Part shown: piece after piece, positions 31,856 through 41,535 of the stretch
Numbering within the stretch: position 1 is the stretch's first letter
How the letters are laid out: the number at the start of each line of letters is the position of its first letter
From: Vibrio tetraodonis
GTDB lineage: Bacteria; Pseudomonadota; Gammaproteobacteria; Enterobacterales; Vibrionaceae
Assembly: GCF_003350295.1 (NCBI RefSeq)
Contig: NZ_QLYY01000009.1
Coordinates: 151,481-215,480 of the forward strand
Direction of reading: 5' to 3'
Length of the DNA: 64,000 nucleotides
The notes under the pieces: generated by a model
Told to the model about the DNA's origin: nothing
Database searches by the model: none
The model's input: only the letters and a program-made list of their open reading frames with translations
Program-made: the position numbers and the translations under genes

Positions 31856-32891
31856 AAAACAAATCGCCTTTTTCCGGACGTGACGCCACTCTCTCGACCA
31901 CGCGGTCAAGTAAATCGTTCTCCTCAATTTCATCTGGACGCTGTGAGACTTCATGTCGATTGATACCCAACTTATCAAACAGCTGCACATCTTTATCTTC
32001 GGAAGGATTCGGGGTGGTGAGGAGCTTACATCCGTAGAAGATAGAGTTAGCTCCAGCCATAAAACACAGCGCTTGCATTTGCTCATTCATATCTTCTCGA
32101 CCAGCAGACAAGCGGACAGCTGCATTAGGCATTAAAATGCGCGCGATGGCGATTAAGCGAATAAAATCGAAAGGTTCAACATCATCAACTTCCTCAAGTG
32201 GTGTGCCTTTTACTTTAACCAGCATATTAATCGGCACACTTTCAGGGTGAGTAGGAAGATTTGCCAGCTCGACCAGTAGCCCAGCACGGTCATTAGCACT
32301 CTCACCCATGCCAATAATGCCCCCAGAGCATATTTTCATTCCGGCATCCCTAACATGGGACAAGGTATCTAATCTGTCCTGATAGGTTCGAGTCGTGATA
32401 ATACTGCCGTAAAACTCTGGAGAGGTATCCAAATTATGGTTGTAGTAATCCAGCCCTGCATCAGCCAGCTCGTTTGCTTGATCTGGTGTCAACATGCCCA
32501 AAGTCATACAGGTTTCTAGCCCCATACCTTTTACACCTTTGATCATTTCAGTTAGGTGCGGCATGTCGCGCGCTTTAGGGTTTTTCCATGCTGCTCCCAT
32601 ACAAAAACGTGTCGAACCGGCACTTTTGGCTTTCTGCGCGGCATCAAGTACGCGTTCAACTTCCATCAAACGCTCTTTTTCGATATCCGTTTGGTAGCGC
32701 GCACTCTGAGGGCAATATTTGCAATCTTCTGGACAAGCGCCCGTTTTAATCGAAAGCAGTGTACTCACTTGCACATAATTATGTTGTTGGTGCTGGCGAT
32801 GAACCAATTGCGCTTCAAACAAAAGATCCATAAATGGCTTAGCCATTAATGCTCTGACTTCTGCAACAGTCCAGTTGTGACGTGCTTCCAC
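31839..32891 (-). CDS. bioB: Biotin synthase
   Basis: This 350-residue radical-SAM enzyme inserts sulphur into dethiobiotin. The CxxxCxxC cluster motif is [13 protein letters not shown] (about residues 52-64), and the auxiliary [2Fe-2S] ligands are in [16 protein letters not shown] and KICSGGI, with Arg in VRLSAGRE. It is the first gene of the bioBFCD operon and is divergent from bioA across the BirA-type operator. Confidence 0.98.
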   Translation of the reverse strand: MEARHNWTVAEVRALMAKPFMDLLFEAQLVHRQHQQHNYVQVSTLLSIKTGACPEDCKYCPQSARYQTDIEKERLMEVERVLDAAQKAKSAGSTRFCMGAAWKNPKARDMPHLTEMIKGVKGMGLETCMTLGMLTPDQANELADAGLDYYNHNLDTSPEFYGSIITTRTYQDRLDTLSHVRDAGMKICSGGIIGMGESANDRAGLLVELANLPTHPESVPINMLVKVKGTPLEEVDDVEPFDFIRLIAIARILMPNAAVRLSAGREDMNEQMQALCFMAGANSIFYGCKLLTTPNPSEDKDVQLFDKLGINRHEVSQRPDEIEENDLLDRVVERVASRPEKGDLFYDATI

Positions 32892-32951
32892 ATGACTTCC
32901 TTATAGTTTGTTGTAATGAATGGCTTGGCTAGTCTAACCACACCATGTACA

Positions 32952-32984
32952 CTGTCAACAACTTTTGAAATCAAAAGTTTACAT
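32952..32984. promoter_or_regulatory. BirA-type biotin operator between bioB and bioA
   Basis: TGTCAAC-N17-GTTTACA forms an imperfect dyad (one mismatch) with an inner CTTTTGAAATCAAAAG palindrome. It matches the known BirA operator plan TTGTAAACC-N15/16-GGTTTACAA and sits in the divergent bioB/bioA promoter region, as in E. coli. Holo-BirA would repress both directions when biotin is plentiful. Confidence 0.7.
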
Positions 32985-33012
32985 TTGCTTGTTTTTTAAT
33001 CTATGGATTTTT

Positions 33013-34290
33013 ATGGATCTCGACTTTGATCGTCGCCACATCTGGCACCCGTATACTTCAACCCTCAACCCTTTAACTTGCTACCCTGTCACTTATGCTG
33101 ATGGTGTTTACATTCAACTCGAAGACGGACGACAGCTTGTCGATGGCATGTCATCTTGGTGGGCCGCTATTCATGGCTACAATCACCCGCAGCTTAATCA
33201 AGCCGCTCATACACAAATCGATAAAATGTCCCATGTGATGTTTGGCGGCATAACTCATGATCCTGCGATCAATTTGTGTAAAACCTTACTTTCTATGGCT
33301 CCCGAAAATCTAGAGCAAGTCTTTTTAGCCGATTCGGGCTCAGTCGCTGTTGAAGTCAGTTTAAAAATGGCGATTCAGTATTGGCATAGTAAGGGGGAAA
33401 CGCGCCCTAAGTTTTTGACACTCAGAGATGGTTACCATGGTGACACCTTTGCCGCTATGTCTGTCACTGATCCTGACAACTCTATGCACTCTTTGTATAA
33501 GGGATTCTTACCAGAGCATATTTTTGCTGCATCGCCCAAAACAGGCTTTCACCAAGAATGGGATGAGGCTGATCTCGATGACTTTAAGGACAAGATAAGC
33601 CGCCACCACCACGATATAGCTGCTGTTATTCTTGAGCCAATAGTCCAAGGGGCGGGAGGGATGCGAATTTATCACCCTAAATTTTTACAGGGTGTTCGCG
33701 CCTTATGTGATGAATATGGCGTGTTGCTTATTCTTGATGAGATCGCAACAGGCTTTGGTCGCACAGGCAAGCTGTTTGCATGTGAGCATGCTGGTATCAA
33801 GCCAGACATTATGTGTGTAGGTAAAGCGCTGACAAGCGGCTATATGACGCTCTCTGCAACGCTGACGTCAAAACAGGTCGCAAATACAGTTTGTTCAGGA
33901 GAAGCAGGCTGCTTTATGCACGGTCCTACTTTTATGGCTAATCCGCTGGCCTGCGCTGTGGCGGGAAAAAGTCTTGAACTTTTGCAGCAAGGAGAGTGGC
34001 AAGCGCAAGTTGAGACAATTGAAGCTAATTTCGCGGCGCAGTTACCTAAATTGCTTAACTATGACTTGGTCAAAGATGTACGCTGGTTAGGCGCTATTGG
34101 TGTTGTGGAAACTAGGCGTCCTGTGAATATGGAAGCCATTCAAGCTTTATTTGTAGAGCAAGGCGTTTGGATAAGACCCTTTGGTAAGCTTATCTATATG
34201 ATGCCACCTTTTATCAGCCAACAAGAGCATATAAACGCTCTTGTTGATGCGATAGAAACAGCGCTCCAAGACTCTAGTTGTTTTCAGTAA
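33013..34290 (+). CDS. bioA: Adenosylmethionine-8-amino-7-oxononanoate aminotransferase
   Basis: This 425-residue PLP enzyme uses S-adenosylmethionine as amino donor to make DAPA. Seen: HIWHPYTS, GMSSWWAAIHGYNHP, ADSGSVAVEVSLKMA, DEIATGFGRTGKLFA and the PLP lysine in MCVGKALTSGYMTLS. I start at ATG 33013 (DLDFDRRHIWHPY); the longer frame would add 16 residues upstream. Divergent from bioBFCD, followed by a terminator. Confidence 0.97.
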   Translation: MDLDFDRRHIWHPYTSTLNPLTCYPVTYADGVYIQLEDGRQLVDGMSSWWAAIHGYNHPQLNQAAHTQIDKMSHVMFGGITHDPAINLCKTLLSMAPENLEQVFLADSGSVAVEVSLKMAIQYWHSKGETRPKFLTLRDGYHGDTFAAMSVTDPDNSMHSLYKGFLPEHIFAASPKTGFHQEWDEADLDDFKDKISRHHHDIAAVILEPIVQGAGGMRIYHPKFLQGVRALCDEYGVLLILDEIATGFGRTGKLFACEHAGIKPDIMCVGKALTSGYMTLSATLTSKQVANTVCSGEAGCFMHGPTFMANPLACAVAGKSLELLQQGEWQAQVETIEANFAAQLPKLLNYDLVKDVRWLGAIGVVETRRPVNMEAIQALFVEQGVWIRPFGKLIYMMPPFISQQEHINALVDAIETALQDSSCFQ

Positions 34291-34323
34291 AGTGATCAAC
34301 CTCGTTTAGTTCAGAGCAGATAA

Positions 34324-34355
34324 ACAAAAGGCCCAGTGGCTGGGCCTTTTGTTTT
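34324..34355. terminator. Bidirectional terminator between bioA and DUF2057 gene
   Basis: AAAAGGCCCAG-TGG-CTGGGCCTTTTG stem with flanking A and T runs, between convergent genes. Confidence 0.9.
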
Positions 34356-34359
34356 TGGA

Positions 34360-35025
34360 TTAATCTTGTTCAATCATCCAGCGTTTGAAGTTTTTACGCT
34401 CTTCATTACTGGCCTTTAAATACCACAGTTTTAACTGCAAAGTGCTCTCGGTTTCTGTCACACCTGCAGTCGTGGTGGTTTTGTGCTCACCAGAAGTCAA
34501 GGCTTCACCTTGCTCTAGCTTGGCAAGCTCAGCTTTAAGCTCGACCACCTTACCCGAGTCAAATACTAGACCGCGTTTTTTATTATAGTTTTCAACTAGC
34601 AGCGGCACATTGGAATATGGGAAAACACCTTCAGCAGGGGGCAGCATTTGCTGTGAATCTTGTACCTGCTTACCGTCAATAGTGAACTCAAAGATAGGCT
34701 GTTTTTTATTTACGCTGCGATCTATTTTATTAAGCTTATTGGACACAAGCTCTACTTTAAGTGTTTTGGCACCATTAAGGTCCAAAGTCACAATATAGGG
34801 GCGCGAGGAGTAATACTTACGTTTGTTGTTGTCTTTAAGCTTGCCAGCAAACTCAAACACAAGTTGGTTTTCACCTTCTACTAACTCAAAGTTATCATCT
34901 TTAACTTCTTTACCATTTAACACTGGCACCGAAATACCACTGGCTAAGTCTAATTCAACCGCCAATGCGGAATAAGAAACAACGGATGCCAATGCAGCAA
35001 GCAAAAGAGTGTTGATCGTTTTCAA
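34360..35025 (-). CDS. DUF2057 (YccT-like) periplasmic protein
   Basis: This 221-residue protein has a cleavable signal peptide ending YSALA (about residue 22) and matches the DUF2057/YccT family: LDLASGISVPVLNGKEV, EGENQLVFEFAGKL, then C-terminal LQLKLWYLKASNEERKNFKRWM. The family's role is unclear, though a YccT homologue has been linked to curli regulation in Salmonella. Lies downstream of the porin on the same strand but with a terminator between them. Confidence 0.85.
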   Translation of the reverse strand: MKTINTLLLAALASVVSYSALAVELDLASGISVPVLNGKEVKDDNFELVEGENQLVFEFAGKLKDNNKRKYYSSRPYIVTLDLNGAKTLKVELVSNKLNKIDRSVNKKQPIFEFTIDGKQVQDSQQMLPPAEGVFPYSNVPLLVENYNKKRGLVFDSGKVVELKAELAKLEQGEALTSGEHKTTTTAGVTETESTLQLKLWYLKASNEERKNFKRWMIEQD

Positions 35026-35049
35026 TCTGGTATTCCTTTAAAATAACAA

Positions 35050-35075
35050 AAGCCAACGCAAAAGCGTTGGCTTAA
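35050..35075 (-). terminator. Intrinsic terminator after the porin gene
   Basis: On the minus strand AAGCCAACGC-TTTT-GCGTTGGCTT followed by TTGTTATTT, about 24 bases after the porin stop. Confidence 0.85.
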
Positions 35076-35098
35076 ATAATACCCTAATTAACAAGCAA

Positions 35099-36226
35099 TT
35101 AGAATGTGTAGTAAGTACCTAGTACGAATGTATCAGCATCTAGACCAGCACCACCGTTTGCACCCGTGAAGTCATTCGATGTTTCAGCCGTTTGGTATTC
35201 AGTAAAGATAGTGACGTTGTCTAGCAGTGAGTATTCCACACCTAGAACTAAGTTAGTAACGTCACCTTTCGCGTCAGTATTAGCAGTTGTTCCATTTTGC
35301 TGCTCGTCTAGAGACATAACATCATAAGTTGCGTATAGACGAGTCTTATCAATTGTGTACTGAGCTGCTACGCCATATGCATCACCATCTGTGTATGCGT
35401 AATTATCTGTTTTCTCTTGCTCTACGCTTCCTGATGTAACTGTGCGCTTTGTAGAATTGCCGAATAGACCAAATGAATTTACACCTTCAAACTGAGAGTA
35501 TGTCGCTGCAAAGAAGAAACCACCTAGAGTTGCTGACGCAGATACACCACCTACTTGATAATCAATGTCTTTTGCCGCTTCACCGTTTACAAGAGAAGCA
35601 CCGACAGAGAACATATCGTTGATTGCCCAATCTAAAGACGCACCATAAGTGTTGTCAAGATCTTCACTAGCTTCAGTATTAGCGTCTGCAACAAATACTA
35701 GACCATCTGTTAGCTCTGCTTTAAATACGATGCCGTGACCCTCAGATTCAGAGCGGTGACCGCCCGCAGAGCCAAAAAACTGACCTTCGTTAGTGATGTC
35801 ACCTTTTTCAATTGCGTCCATAGATTCAGCTAGGTCGCCTACTTCACCGACAGCTACGCCCCAAGTATCAGTTTTTACACCAACATATAGATCGTCAAAT
35901 TCAGCTTTGTTATCTGTTTCGTCTGAATCAAAACCTGTTTGAGACTCGATTTCAAAAGATGCGAAAGTTGTTAGTGTATCGCTTACTTTGTGCTCAGCGT
36001 CAAGTTGGATTTTGCCCCAAACCATTACTGATGGGTCTGTCTTTGTGCGAGTTACACCAGCTTTTGAAGAATCTGTTGCTGACTGTTTCTCGATATCAGT
36101 TGTTGTCACATAAGCATCAACTTCACCAGATAGTGATACTTTAGATGCATCCGTTGAATAAACTTCAGCTGCGTTTACGTTAGCTGCCGCTGCTAGAACT
36201 GAAAGAGCTACTAGAGTCTTTTTCAT
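35099..36226 (-). CDS. Outer-membrane porin (Gram-negative porin family)
   Basis: This 375-residue protein has a signal peptide (KKTLVALSVLAAAANVNA, about 1-20) and alternating beta-strand character throughout, ending in the aromatic Phe of GTYYTF, the BamA recognition signal. It fits the 16-strand trimeric porin family to which vibrio OmpU/OmpT belong, with acidic loops (DSDETDNKAEFDD) suggesting cation preference. Exact orthology to OmpU or OmpT is not claimed. Strongly expressed genes of this kind often use long leaders, and 517 bases lie upstream. Confidence 0.88.
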   Translation of the reverse strand: MKKTLVALSVLAAAANVNAAEVYSTDASKVSLSGEVDAYVTTTDIEKQSATDSSKAGVTRTKTDPSVMVWGKIQLDAEHKVSDTLTTFASFEIESQTGFDSDETDNKAEFDDLYVGVKTDTWGVAVGEVGDLAESMDAIEKGDITNEGQFFGSAGGHRSESEGHGIVFKAELTDGLVFVADANTEASEDLDNTYGASLDWAINDMFSVGASLVNGEAAKDIDYQVGGVSASATLGGFFFAATYSQFEGVNSFGLFGNSTKRTVTSGSVEQEKTDNYAYTDGDAYGVAAQYTIDKTRLYATYDVMSLDEQQNGTTANTDAKGDVTNLVLGVEYSLLDNVTIFTEYQTAETSNDFTGANGGAGLDADTFVLGTYYTF

Positions 36227-36743
36227 AATAATCCACTGCCTTTTCTATAGAATGAAGGTAAACCTTTTGAGGTTTCCTTGATGTTTTTTGATGACAACTC
36301 CGAACTCTAACTGGTCAGATGTTGTCGCCATTAAATTGCGGGACTAGATTGCAAAAGAATTATCTCAGTGTCAAATACTATAAATAAAACAACTAAAAAA
36401 ATATAAATACCATAAAAAACAGCAACTTAATTTAACATTCAACCCCTATTAGAGTGCATTTCATACAAAAAAACCAAATTATCATTATTGAGAAAAAGAG
36501 TGAAAATCAAAATTTAAGCCTGATAAGTGTTTTATTATTGTTAATAAACAGAATAAATAACTAGTAAAAAATCACTTATAAAGAGATATCTTTCTTAGTC
36601 TTATTCCGCTTGCTAAGTTTATGAAGGTTCAGTTTTTTTTTGTGAAGAAGATCTACAATTTAAACGAAAGCACATTTTTCACTGCACTACTTACCGTTTA
36701 GGCAAATGTGCTATCATCGCCTTTCGACATCGAAGGCCTCCGT
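36227..36743. other. Intergenic promoter region between porin and dinG
   Basis: These 517 bases contain no convincing gene. The part closest to the porin (36,350-36,600) is very AT-rich, compatible with a porin promoter with OmpR/H-NS/ToxR-type sites, though none can be assigned by eye. The dinG start follows GACATCGAAGGCC. No LexA box (CTGT-N8-ACAG) was found. Confidence 0.45.
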
Positions 36744-38816
36744 ATGACAACCAGTAAAATCCAAAAAACCATTCGAACCAGCTACCAGAATTTACAATCG
36801 CAGATGGATAATTTTATTCCTCGTCGAGCTCAAAATTACCTGACGGCAGAAATTACGAAATCCTTGTGTGGTAACTATCATAAGACAAAACGGATGATTG
36901 TCGCTGAAGCAGGAACCGGAATTGGAAAGTCTTTGTCGTACTTAATGGCAAGTATTCCGGTTGCTTTACATAACAACCGCAAGGTCGTCATTTCCACCGC
37001 CACGGTTGCGCTTCAAGAACAGCTTATCAATAAAGACTTACCTTTATACCGAAGGCTGATTGATAGAGAATTTTCATTTATTCTCGCCAAAGGTAGGCAA
37101 CGTTATTGCTGCGCCGAAAAGCTCGCGGCAGCGAGTGGTGTTGATGGTGGGCAAATAGCCATGTTCGATACCAAGCCCAAAACAAAAGATATCGAACAAC
37201 TGCAACTCATGTTTCAAAAACTGGCGCAAAACAAATGGGATGGCGACAGAGACTCCTGGCCAAAGCCGATAGATGATGTGATTTGGCAATCTATTGTCAG
37301 TGATAAGCACAGCTGTAATCTAATTATGCCAGCACATAGAAATTGCCCATTTCAAAAAGCGCGTGCAGAGCTGGATAAAACCGATGTGATCATTGCCAAT
37401 CACAGCCTGGTCATGGCGGATGCCGATCTTGGCGGCGGCGTTATTCTTCCTGAGCCAGACAATACCATTTACGTCTTTGATGAAGCCCATCACCTTCCTC
37501 ACGTTGCCAGAGATCATGCCTCTGCGGCGGCAAGTTTAAAGGGGGCGGCCGCTTGGCTAGAAAAACTCAATCAATCAGTGACAAAGTTTGCCAATCTTGC
37601 CGATGAGAAAAGAGTGGCGCGTTTTCGTAATGAGCTGCAAGCTTCAATCCAAGAGCTTATCCCATCACTTACTCAGCTTGCGAGTCGATTTGATGCAACA
37701 CAATTTGAAGATGGATGCTATCGCTTTGAGCATGGTGAATTACCTGATTGGTTAGAGCAAGAATCAAAGCAGTTAAAGGCTCTAACACAAAAGGGGGCAC
37801 AATCAGTAACCAAAGTGGCAGAGTTGATTGCAGAAAGAGTCAAAGATGGCGAACTTTCCAATCGCTTGGCAGAGCCTGCATTGGCTGAACTTGGTTTTTA
37901 TATACAACGCATGGATAACCTAGCGCAAGTATGGAGCCTCATGGCCCAACCTTTGCGGGAAAAAGGAGCGCCTCTGGCTCGATGGTTAGAATTAGCGCCA
38001 GAGCGGGAAGGTGACTTTGTAGTGAATGTCTCTCCTTTAGAAGTAGGCTGGCAGCTAGACCAACAAATATGGAGCCGCTGCATTGGCGCTGTATTGGTTT
38101 CAGCCACTCTACGTGCTTTAAACTCGTTTGGCTTTTTTTGCCGCCAAGCAGGTATTAGTGAAAAACCAGAAGATGGTGTGAAATTCCTTGCCTTAGCCTC
38201 ACCATTTGATTACCAGAATCAAGCAGAGCTGCTGATCCCTAAAATGCCATGCGAGCCATCAGCAACTCAGTTTACACAAGTCTTAGTCGACACCCTACCC
38301 GAGCTTATTCAAGAGAATAAAGCCAATCTGGTTTTGTTTTCATCTTATTGGCAAATGAATCAGGTATTTGATTCTATCGCATCATTATGTAAGAAAAGTG
38401 GCTGGTCAATACAAGTTCAAGGTAAAAGCTCACGCTCAGAAATTCTAAATAAACATAAAACTCTAGTTCAATGCCAAAAAACTAGCGTATTATTTGGGAC
38501 CGGAAGCTTTTCAGAAGGTCTAGACTTACCCGGTGAACTGTTGGAAAACCTGATTATTACTAAGATACCTTTTGCGGTGCCTACTTCTCCTGTTGAGCAG
38601 GCTCACGCAGAGTACATTGAAAGTAGAGGCGGGAATCCCTTCATGCAGATAGCCGTGCCAGAAGCGAGTAAAAAATTGATTCAATCTGTCGGTCGATTAC
38701 TGCGAAAAGAACGCGATTTTGGTAGAGTAGTCATTCTTGATCGACGCCTAGTCACAAAGCGTTACGGACAAGCTCTGATCGATTCACTGCCACCGTTTAA
38801 ACTTATCATCGAATAA
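36744..38816 (+). CDS. dinG: ATP-dependent DNA helicase DinG
   Basis: This 690-residue XPD-like 5'-3' helicase unwinds R-loops and D-loops. Walker A is AEAGTGIGKSLSYL; the iron-sulphur cluster cysteines lie in RQRYCCAEK and KHSCNLIMPAHRNCPF; Walker B is the DEAH box VFDEAHHLP; motif VI is QSVGRLLRKERDFGRVVILDRR. I chose ATG 36744 (TTSKIQKTIRTSY), which follows the E. coli start; the longer frame adds 12 residues. Despite the name, no SOS box is visible upstream. Confidence 0.94.
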   Translation: MTTSKIQKTIRTSYQNLQSQMDNFIPRRAQNYLTAEITKSLCGNYHKTKRMIVAEAGTGIGKSLSYLMASIPVALHNNRKVVISTATVALQEQLINKDLPLYRRLIDREFSFILAKGRQRYCCAEKLAAASGVDGGQIAMFDTKPKTKDIEQLQLMFQKLAQNKWDGDRDSWPKPIDDVIWQSIVSDKHSCNLIMPAHRNCPFQKARAELDKTDVIIANHSLVMADADLGGGVILPEPDNTIYVFDEAHHLPHVARDHASAAASLKGAAAWLEKLNQSVTKFANLADEKRVARFRNELQASIQELIPSLTQLASRFDATQFEDGCYRFEHGELPDWLEQESKQLKALTQKGAQSVTKVAELIAERVKDGELSNRLAEPALAELGFYIQRMDNLAQVWSLMAQPLREKGAPLARWLELAPEREGDFVVNVSPLEVGWQLDQQIWSRCIGAVLVSATLRALNSFGFFCRQAGISEKPEDGVKFLALASPFDYQNQAELLIPKMPCEPSATQFTQVLVDTLPELIQENKANLVLFSSYWQMNQVFDSIASLCKKSGWSIQVQGKSSRSEILNKHKTLVQCQKTSVLFGTGSFSEGLDLPGELLENLIITKIPFAVPTSPVEQAHAEYIESRGGNPFMQIAVPEASKKLIQSVGRLLRKERDFGRVVILDRRLVTKRYGQALIDSLPPFKLIIE

Positions 38817-38828
38817 TTAAGATATTGT

Positions 38829-39608
38829 ATGGAATTTTTTGAACCAACATTATTGTTGGTACTGGCCTTGATTGCCTTTTTAGCAGGATTTATTGATGCT
38901 GTTGCCGGCGGTGGCGGCATGCTGACCGTGCCAGCTCTACTTTCCTTGGGGCTGCCCCCTCATATTGCGCTTGGCACCAATAAGTTAGCTGCAAGTTTTG
39001 CTTCTTCGACGGCCGCCTTTACCTACTACAAAAAACGTTTGTTCAAACCAAAATGTTGGAAGCGTGCTTTTGTCTCCACACTCATAGGGGCAACAGTAGG
39101 AACACTCGTGGTTGATCTTATCAGCACACAATGGCTGGAGAAAATTCTGCCACTTATTATTTTACTTGCCGCTTTTTATACCATTTGGCACAAAACCCCA
39201 ACCAGTATAAACAATGATATACCAGAGCCTTGCCCTAAGTTTAATAGAAAGCAGTATCTGCAAGGGTTTAGCATTGGTTTCTATGATGGGCTGGCTGGCC
39301 CGGGAACGGGCGCATTTTGGACAGTAAGCTCTATGGCTTTGTATCGCCTTAATATATTGCTGGCGTCTGGTTTATCCAAAGCAATGAACTTTACCAGTAA
39401 TTTCACCTCTTTGGTCACCTTTGCAATACTTGGTCATATAGACTGGGTTTTGGGGTTAACAATGGGAATATGTTTGATGGCCGGGGCCTTTGTCGGTGCT
39501 CATTCAGCCATTCGTTTCGGTGCTAAGTTTATCCGGCCTGTATTTATTGCGGTAGTAAGCGTATTAGCGGTTAAACTCGCTTACGAAGCTTGGTTTATGC
39601 CAGTATGA
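38829..39608 (+). CDS. TSUP family membrane permease (YfcA-like)
   Basis: This 259-residue inner-membrane protein of about eight helices belongs to the TauE/SafE (TSUP) family: AGFIDAVAGGGGMLTVPALLSLG and GTNKLAASFAS in the first half, GFYDGLAGPGTGAFWT and ASGLSKAMNFTSN in the second, reflecting an internal duplication. TSUP members export sulfonates, sulphite or related anions; the substrate here is unknown. It begins 12 bases after dinG and overlaps priC (ATGA). Confidence 0.88.
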   Translation: MEFFEPTLLLVLALIAFLAGFIDAVAGGGGMLTVPALLSLGLPPHIALGTNKLAASFASSTAAFTYYKKRLFKPKCWKRAFVSTLIGATVGTLVVDLISTQWLEKILPLIILLAAFYTIWHKTPTSINNDIPEPCPKFNRKQYLQGFSIGFYDGLAGPGTGAFWTVSSMALYRLNILLASGLSKAMNFTSNFTSLVTFAILGHIDWVLGLTMGICLMAGAFVGAHSAIRFGAKFIRPVFIAVVSVLAVKLAYEAWFMPV

Positions 39609-40150
39609 CGAAGCTTACCGCACTGTCAAATAGGTTGGACCAACTGGAATCGCAAGCAATCCAACGAGATAAGCAGTATGGGGATTACCATCGGCCTCTA
39701 TTTGATCAAGCCTTATTTCACTGTCAGTCTGCTCGGTTGCACCCTTACGTTGAAGAGGCCAAGCAAACATTTGATAAGCTCGCTACCCAAGTGAAGTTAG
39801 CTCCAAATCATGTCCAAGTGAGTTATTTGGCGGAAAAACTTATTTGTCAGATCGACGCGCTCAAAAAGGAAGTAGATTCCTTTGATGTAAGACAACAAGA
39901 AAACCGCCAAAGGCCATCGCAACAAAATGACCTTAGTCATCTCTACCAGAACCTTACCCAGCACCAAACGTGGGAGTCACAACTCAAAGCCATTGTCACT
40001 CAATCAGAGCAATTATACAGCCAAGCGACGGGCAAAGATAAAGGGCTTTCTTTTCAAAAACTCGAAGCCGCCCGAAGGCGCTTACAGCGCTGCCAACAAG
40101 CTAAACTCAGAATAGAAAAACACATTACCTATAAAGAGCGAAATCAGTAA
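39605..40150 (+). CDS. priC: Primosomal replication protein PriC
   Basis: This 181-residue helical, basic protein helps load DnaB at stalled forks. Family landmarks are LHPYVEEAKQTFDKLA, VSYLAEKLICQIDAL and the C-terminal LEAARRRLQRCQQAKLRIE. It starts at ATG 39605, overlapping the permease stop, and is followed at once by ybaM, the same pair as in E. coli (priC-ybaM). Confidence 0.9.
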   Translation: MTKLTALSNRLDQLESQAIQRDKQYGDYHRPLFDQALFHCQSARLHPYVEEAKQTFDKLATQVKLAPNHVQVSYLAEKLICQIDALKKEVDSFDVRQQENRQRPSQQNDLSHLYQNLTQHQTWESQLKAIVTQSEQLYSQATGKDKGLSFQKLEAARRRLQRCQQAKLRIEKHITYKERNQ

Positions 40151-40151
40151 T

Positions 40152-40310
40152 ATGTCATCTCCCGATCTGGAACAGGCACCGGATGAAATTAAACTCGCGG
40201 TAGACCTAATTTATCTCATCGAAAGCCACAACATAGACCTCAAAGTTGCGCTCGAAGCAATCAAGATAGTGAAATCGGATTTAGAAAGAAAGCTGGAGGA
40301 CAACCAGTGA
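40152..40310 (+). CDS. ybaM: YbaM family small protein (DUF2496)
   Basis: A 52-residue protein beginning SSPDLEQAPDEIKLAVDLI and ending DLERKLEDNQ. It matches the DUF2496/YbaM pattern (PxEVKLAVDLI, then a short linker and a second amphipathic helix with LEAIKIVKSDLERKL). It starts one base after the priC stop and overlaps the next gene (GTGA at 40307). Its function is unknown. The ATG follows the priC TAA closely, so it is probably translated by coupling. Confidence 0.85.
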   Translation: MSSPDLEQAPDEIKLAVDLIYLIESHNIDLKVALEAIKIVKSDLERKLEDNQ

Positions 40311-41443
40311 GCTATTCATTAAACATCAATATGGAAGACTTCTTGGCCAATTATTGGCATAAAAAACCGACCATAATTAAAGTAGGCTTTTCTAATTTCA
40401 TCGACCCTATATCGCCTGATGAGCTGGCAGGTTTGTCCATGGAAGACGAGATTGATTCACGTTTTATCAGTCACCAAGAAGGTAACTGGTCTGTCGAACA
40501 TGGTCCGCTTGAAGGCTCTCTATTTGAGAACTTACCACAAACTCATTGGCAATTGGTTGTTCAAGCGTGTAATCATTGGCACGCTGGCGCAGCGGAACTC
40601 GTTCAGCCTTTTAAAGCTCTGCCTCAATGGTTATTTGATGATTTGATGGTTTGTTATTCTGCTCCGCAAGGTGGTGTTGGGCCCCATATCGACCAATATG
40701 ATGTATTCATTGTTCAAGGGAGCGGAAAACGTCATTGGCGCGTTGGAGCAAGAGATGAGGGGCAGTATCAAGAATCTATCCAAGCGGGCGCCCTTCGCCA
40801 AATCACTGGATTTGATGCCATTATAGATCAGGTCTTAATGCCAGGCGATATACTCTATATTCCACCCGGATTCCCACACGAAGGTGATACGCTTGAGCCG
40901 AGTATGAGCTACTCTGTTGGCTTTAGGTCCCCCAAAGAACGCGAGTTATTAAGTCATTTTGCAGATTATATGATCGGGAATGATAAAGGTGATAAACATC
41001 TTCACAACCCAGAGGTGAAGCCTCAAACCAAGTATGGAGAAATCCAAACCCGCGACTTGGACAAGATGACTGCCATGTTGCGCAGCGCACTGCAATCCGA
41101 CAGCGATATTCATGATAGTATTGGGGCCCTGCTGAGCCAGTCTCGCCATCATCTTGATATTATCGAGCCAGACACACCAGTCACTGCGATTGAAATACAA
41201 AGTCATTTAAAAGATCTAGGCTTACTGCACAAAGTATCTGGGCTGAAAGCGCTTTATCTGCAAAATGCTGCTTCTTGCGTTTATATTAATGGTGACACTT
41301 ACCATCCAGAGTCTGAGCACTTAGTGGACCTTTTATGTAACCAAACCCAAATAAGCTATCAAGATATCCAAGGCAAGCTAGCACAAGCCGATATCGAATT
41401 GCTTGTATCACTAGTAAATGCTGGTTTGTGGTATTTGGACTAG
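40307..41443 (+). CDS. roxA: Ribosomal protein uL16 arginine hydroxylase (RoxA/YcfD-like cupin)
   Basis: This 378-residue JmjC-type 2-oxoglutarate/Fe(II) oxygenase hydroxylates an arginine of ribosomal protein L16 in E. coli. The iron ligands are HxD in GVGPHIDQYDVF and His in PPGFPHEGDTL; the Lys-Arg block QGSGKRHWRVG matches the family. A helical C-terminal domain follows. It starts at GTG 40307 within the ybaM stop. Length agrees with YcfD (373). Confidence 0.92.
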   Translation: MSYSLNINMEDFLANYWHKKPTIIKVGFSNFIDPISPDELAGLSMEDEIDSRFISHQEGNWSVEHGPLEGSLFENLPQTHWQLVVQACNHWHAGAAELVQPFKALPQWLFDDLMVCYSAPQGGVGPHIDQYDVFIVQGSGKRHWRVGARDEGQYQESIQAGALRQITGFDAIIDQVLMPGDILYIPPGFPHEGDTLEPSMSYSVGFRSPKERELLSHFADYMIGNDKGDKHLHNPEVKPQTKYGEIQTRDLDKMTAMLRSALQSDSDIHDSIGALLSQSRHHLDIIEPDTPVTAIEIQSHLKDLGLLHKVSGLKALYLQNAASCVYINGDTYHPESEHLVDLLCNQTQISYQDIQGKLAQADIELLVSLVNAGLWYLD

Positions 41444-41535
41444 AAGCATTTAAACCAATTAATGAATACAGGTTTTGTTATCTGTAGTAGCATGAATTAT
41501 TTACCGCGAATTCCAGTTCCAAGGACTCTAATCAA

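Noticed and set aside
36600..36743. LexA (SOS) box before dinG
   Set aside because: No CTGT-N8-ACAG match was found despite dinG being damage-inducible in E. coli.
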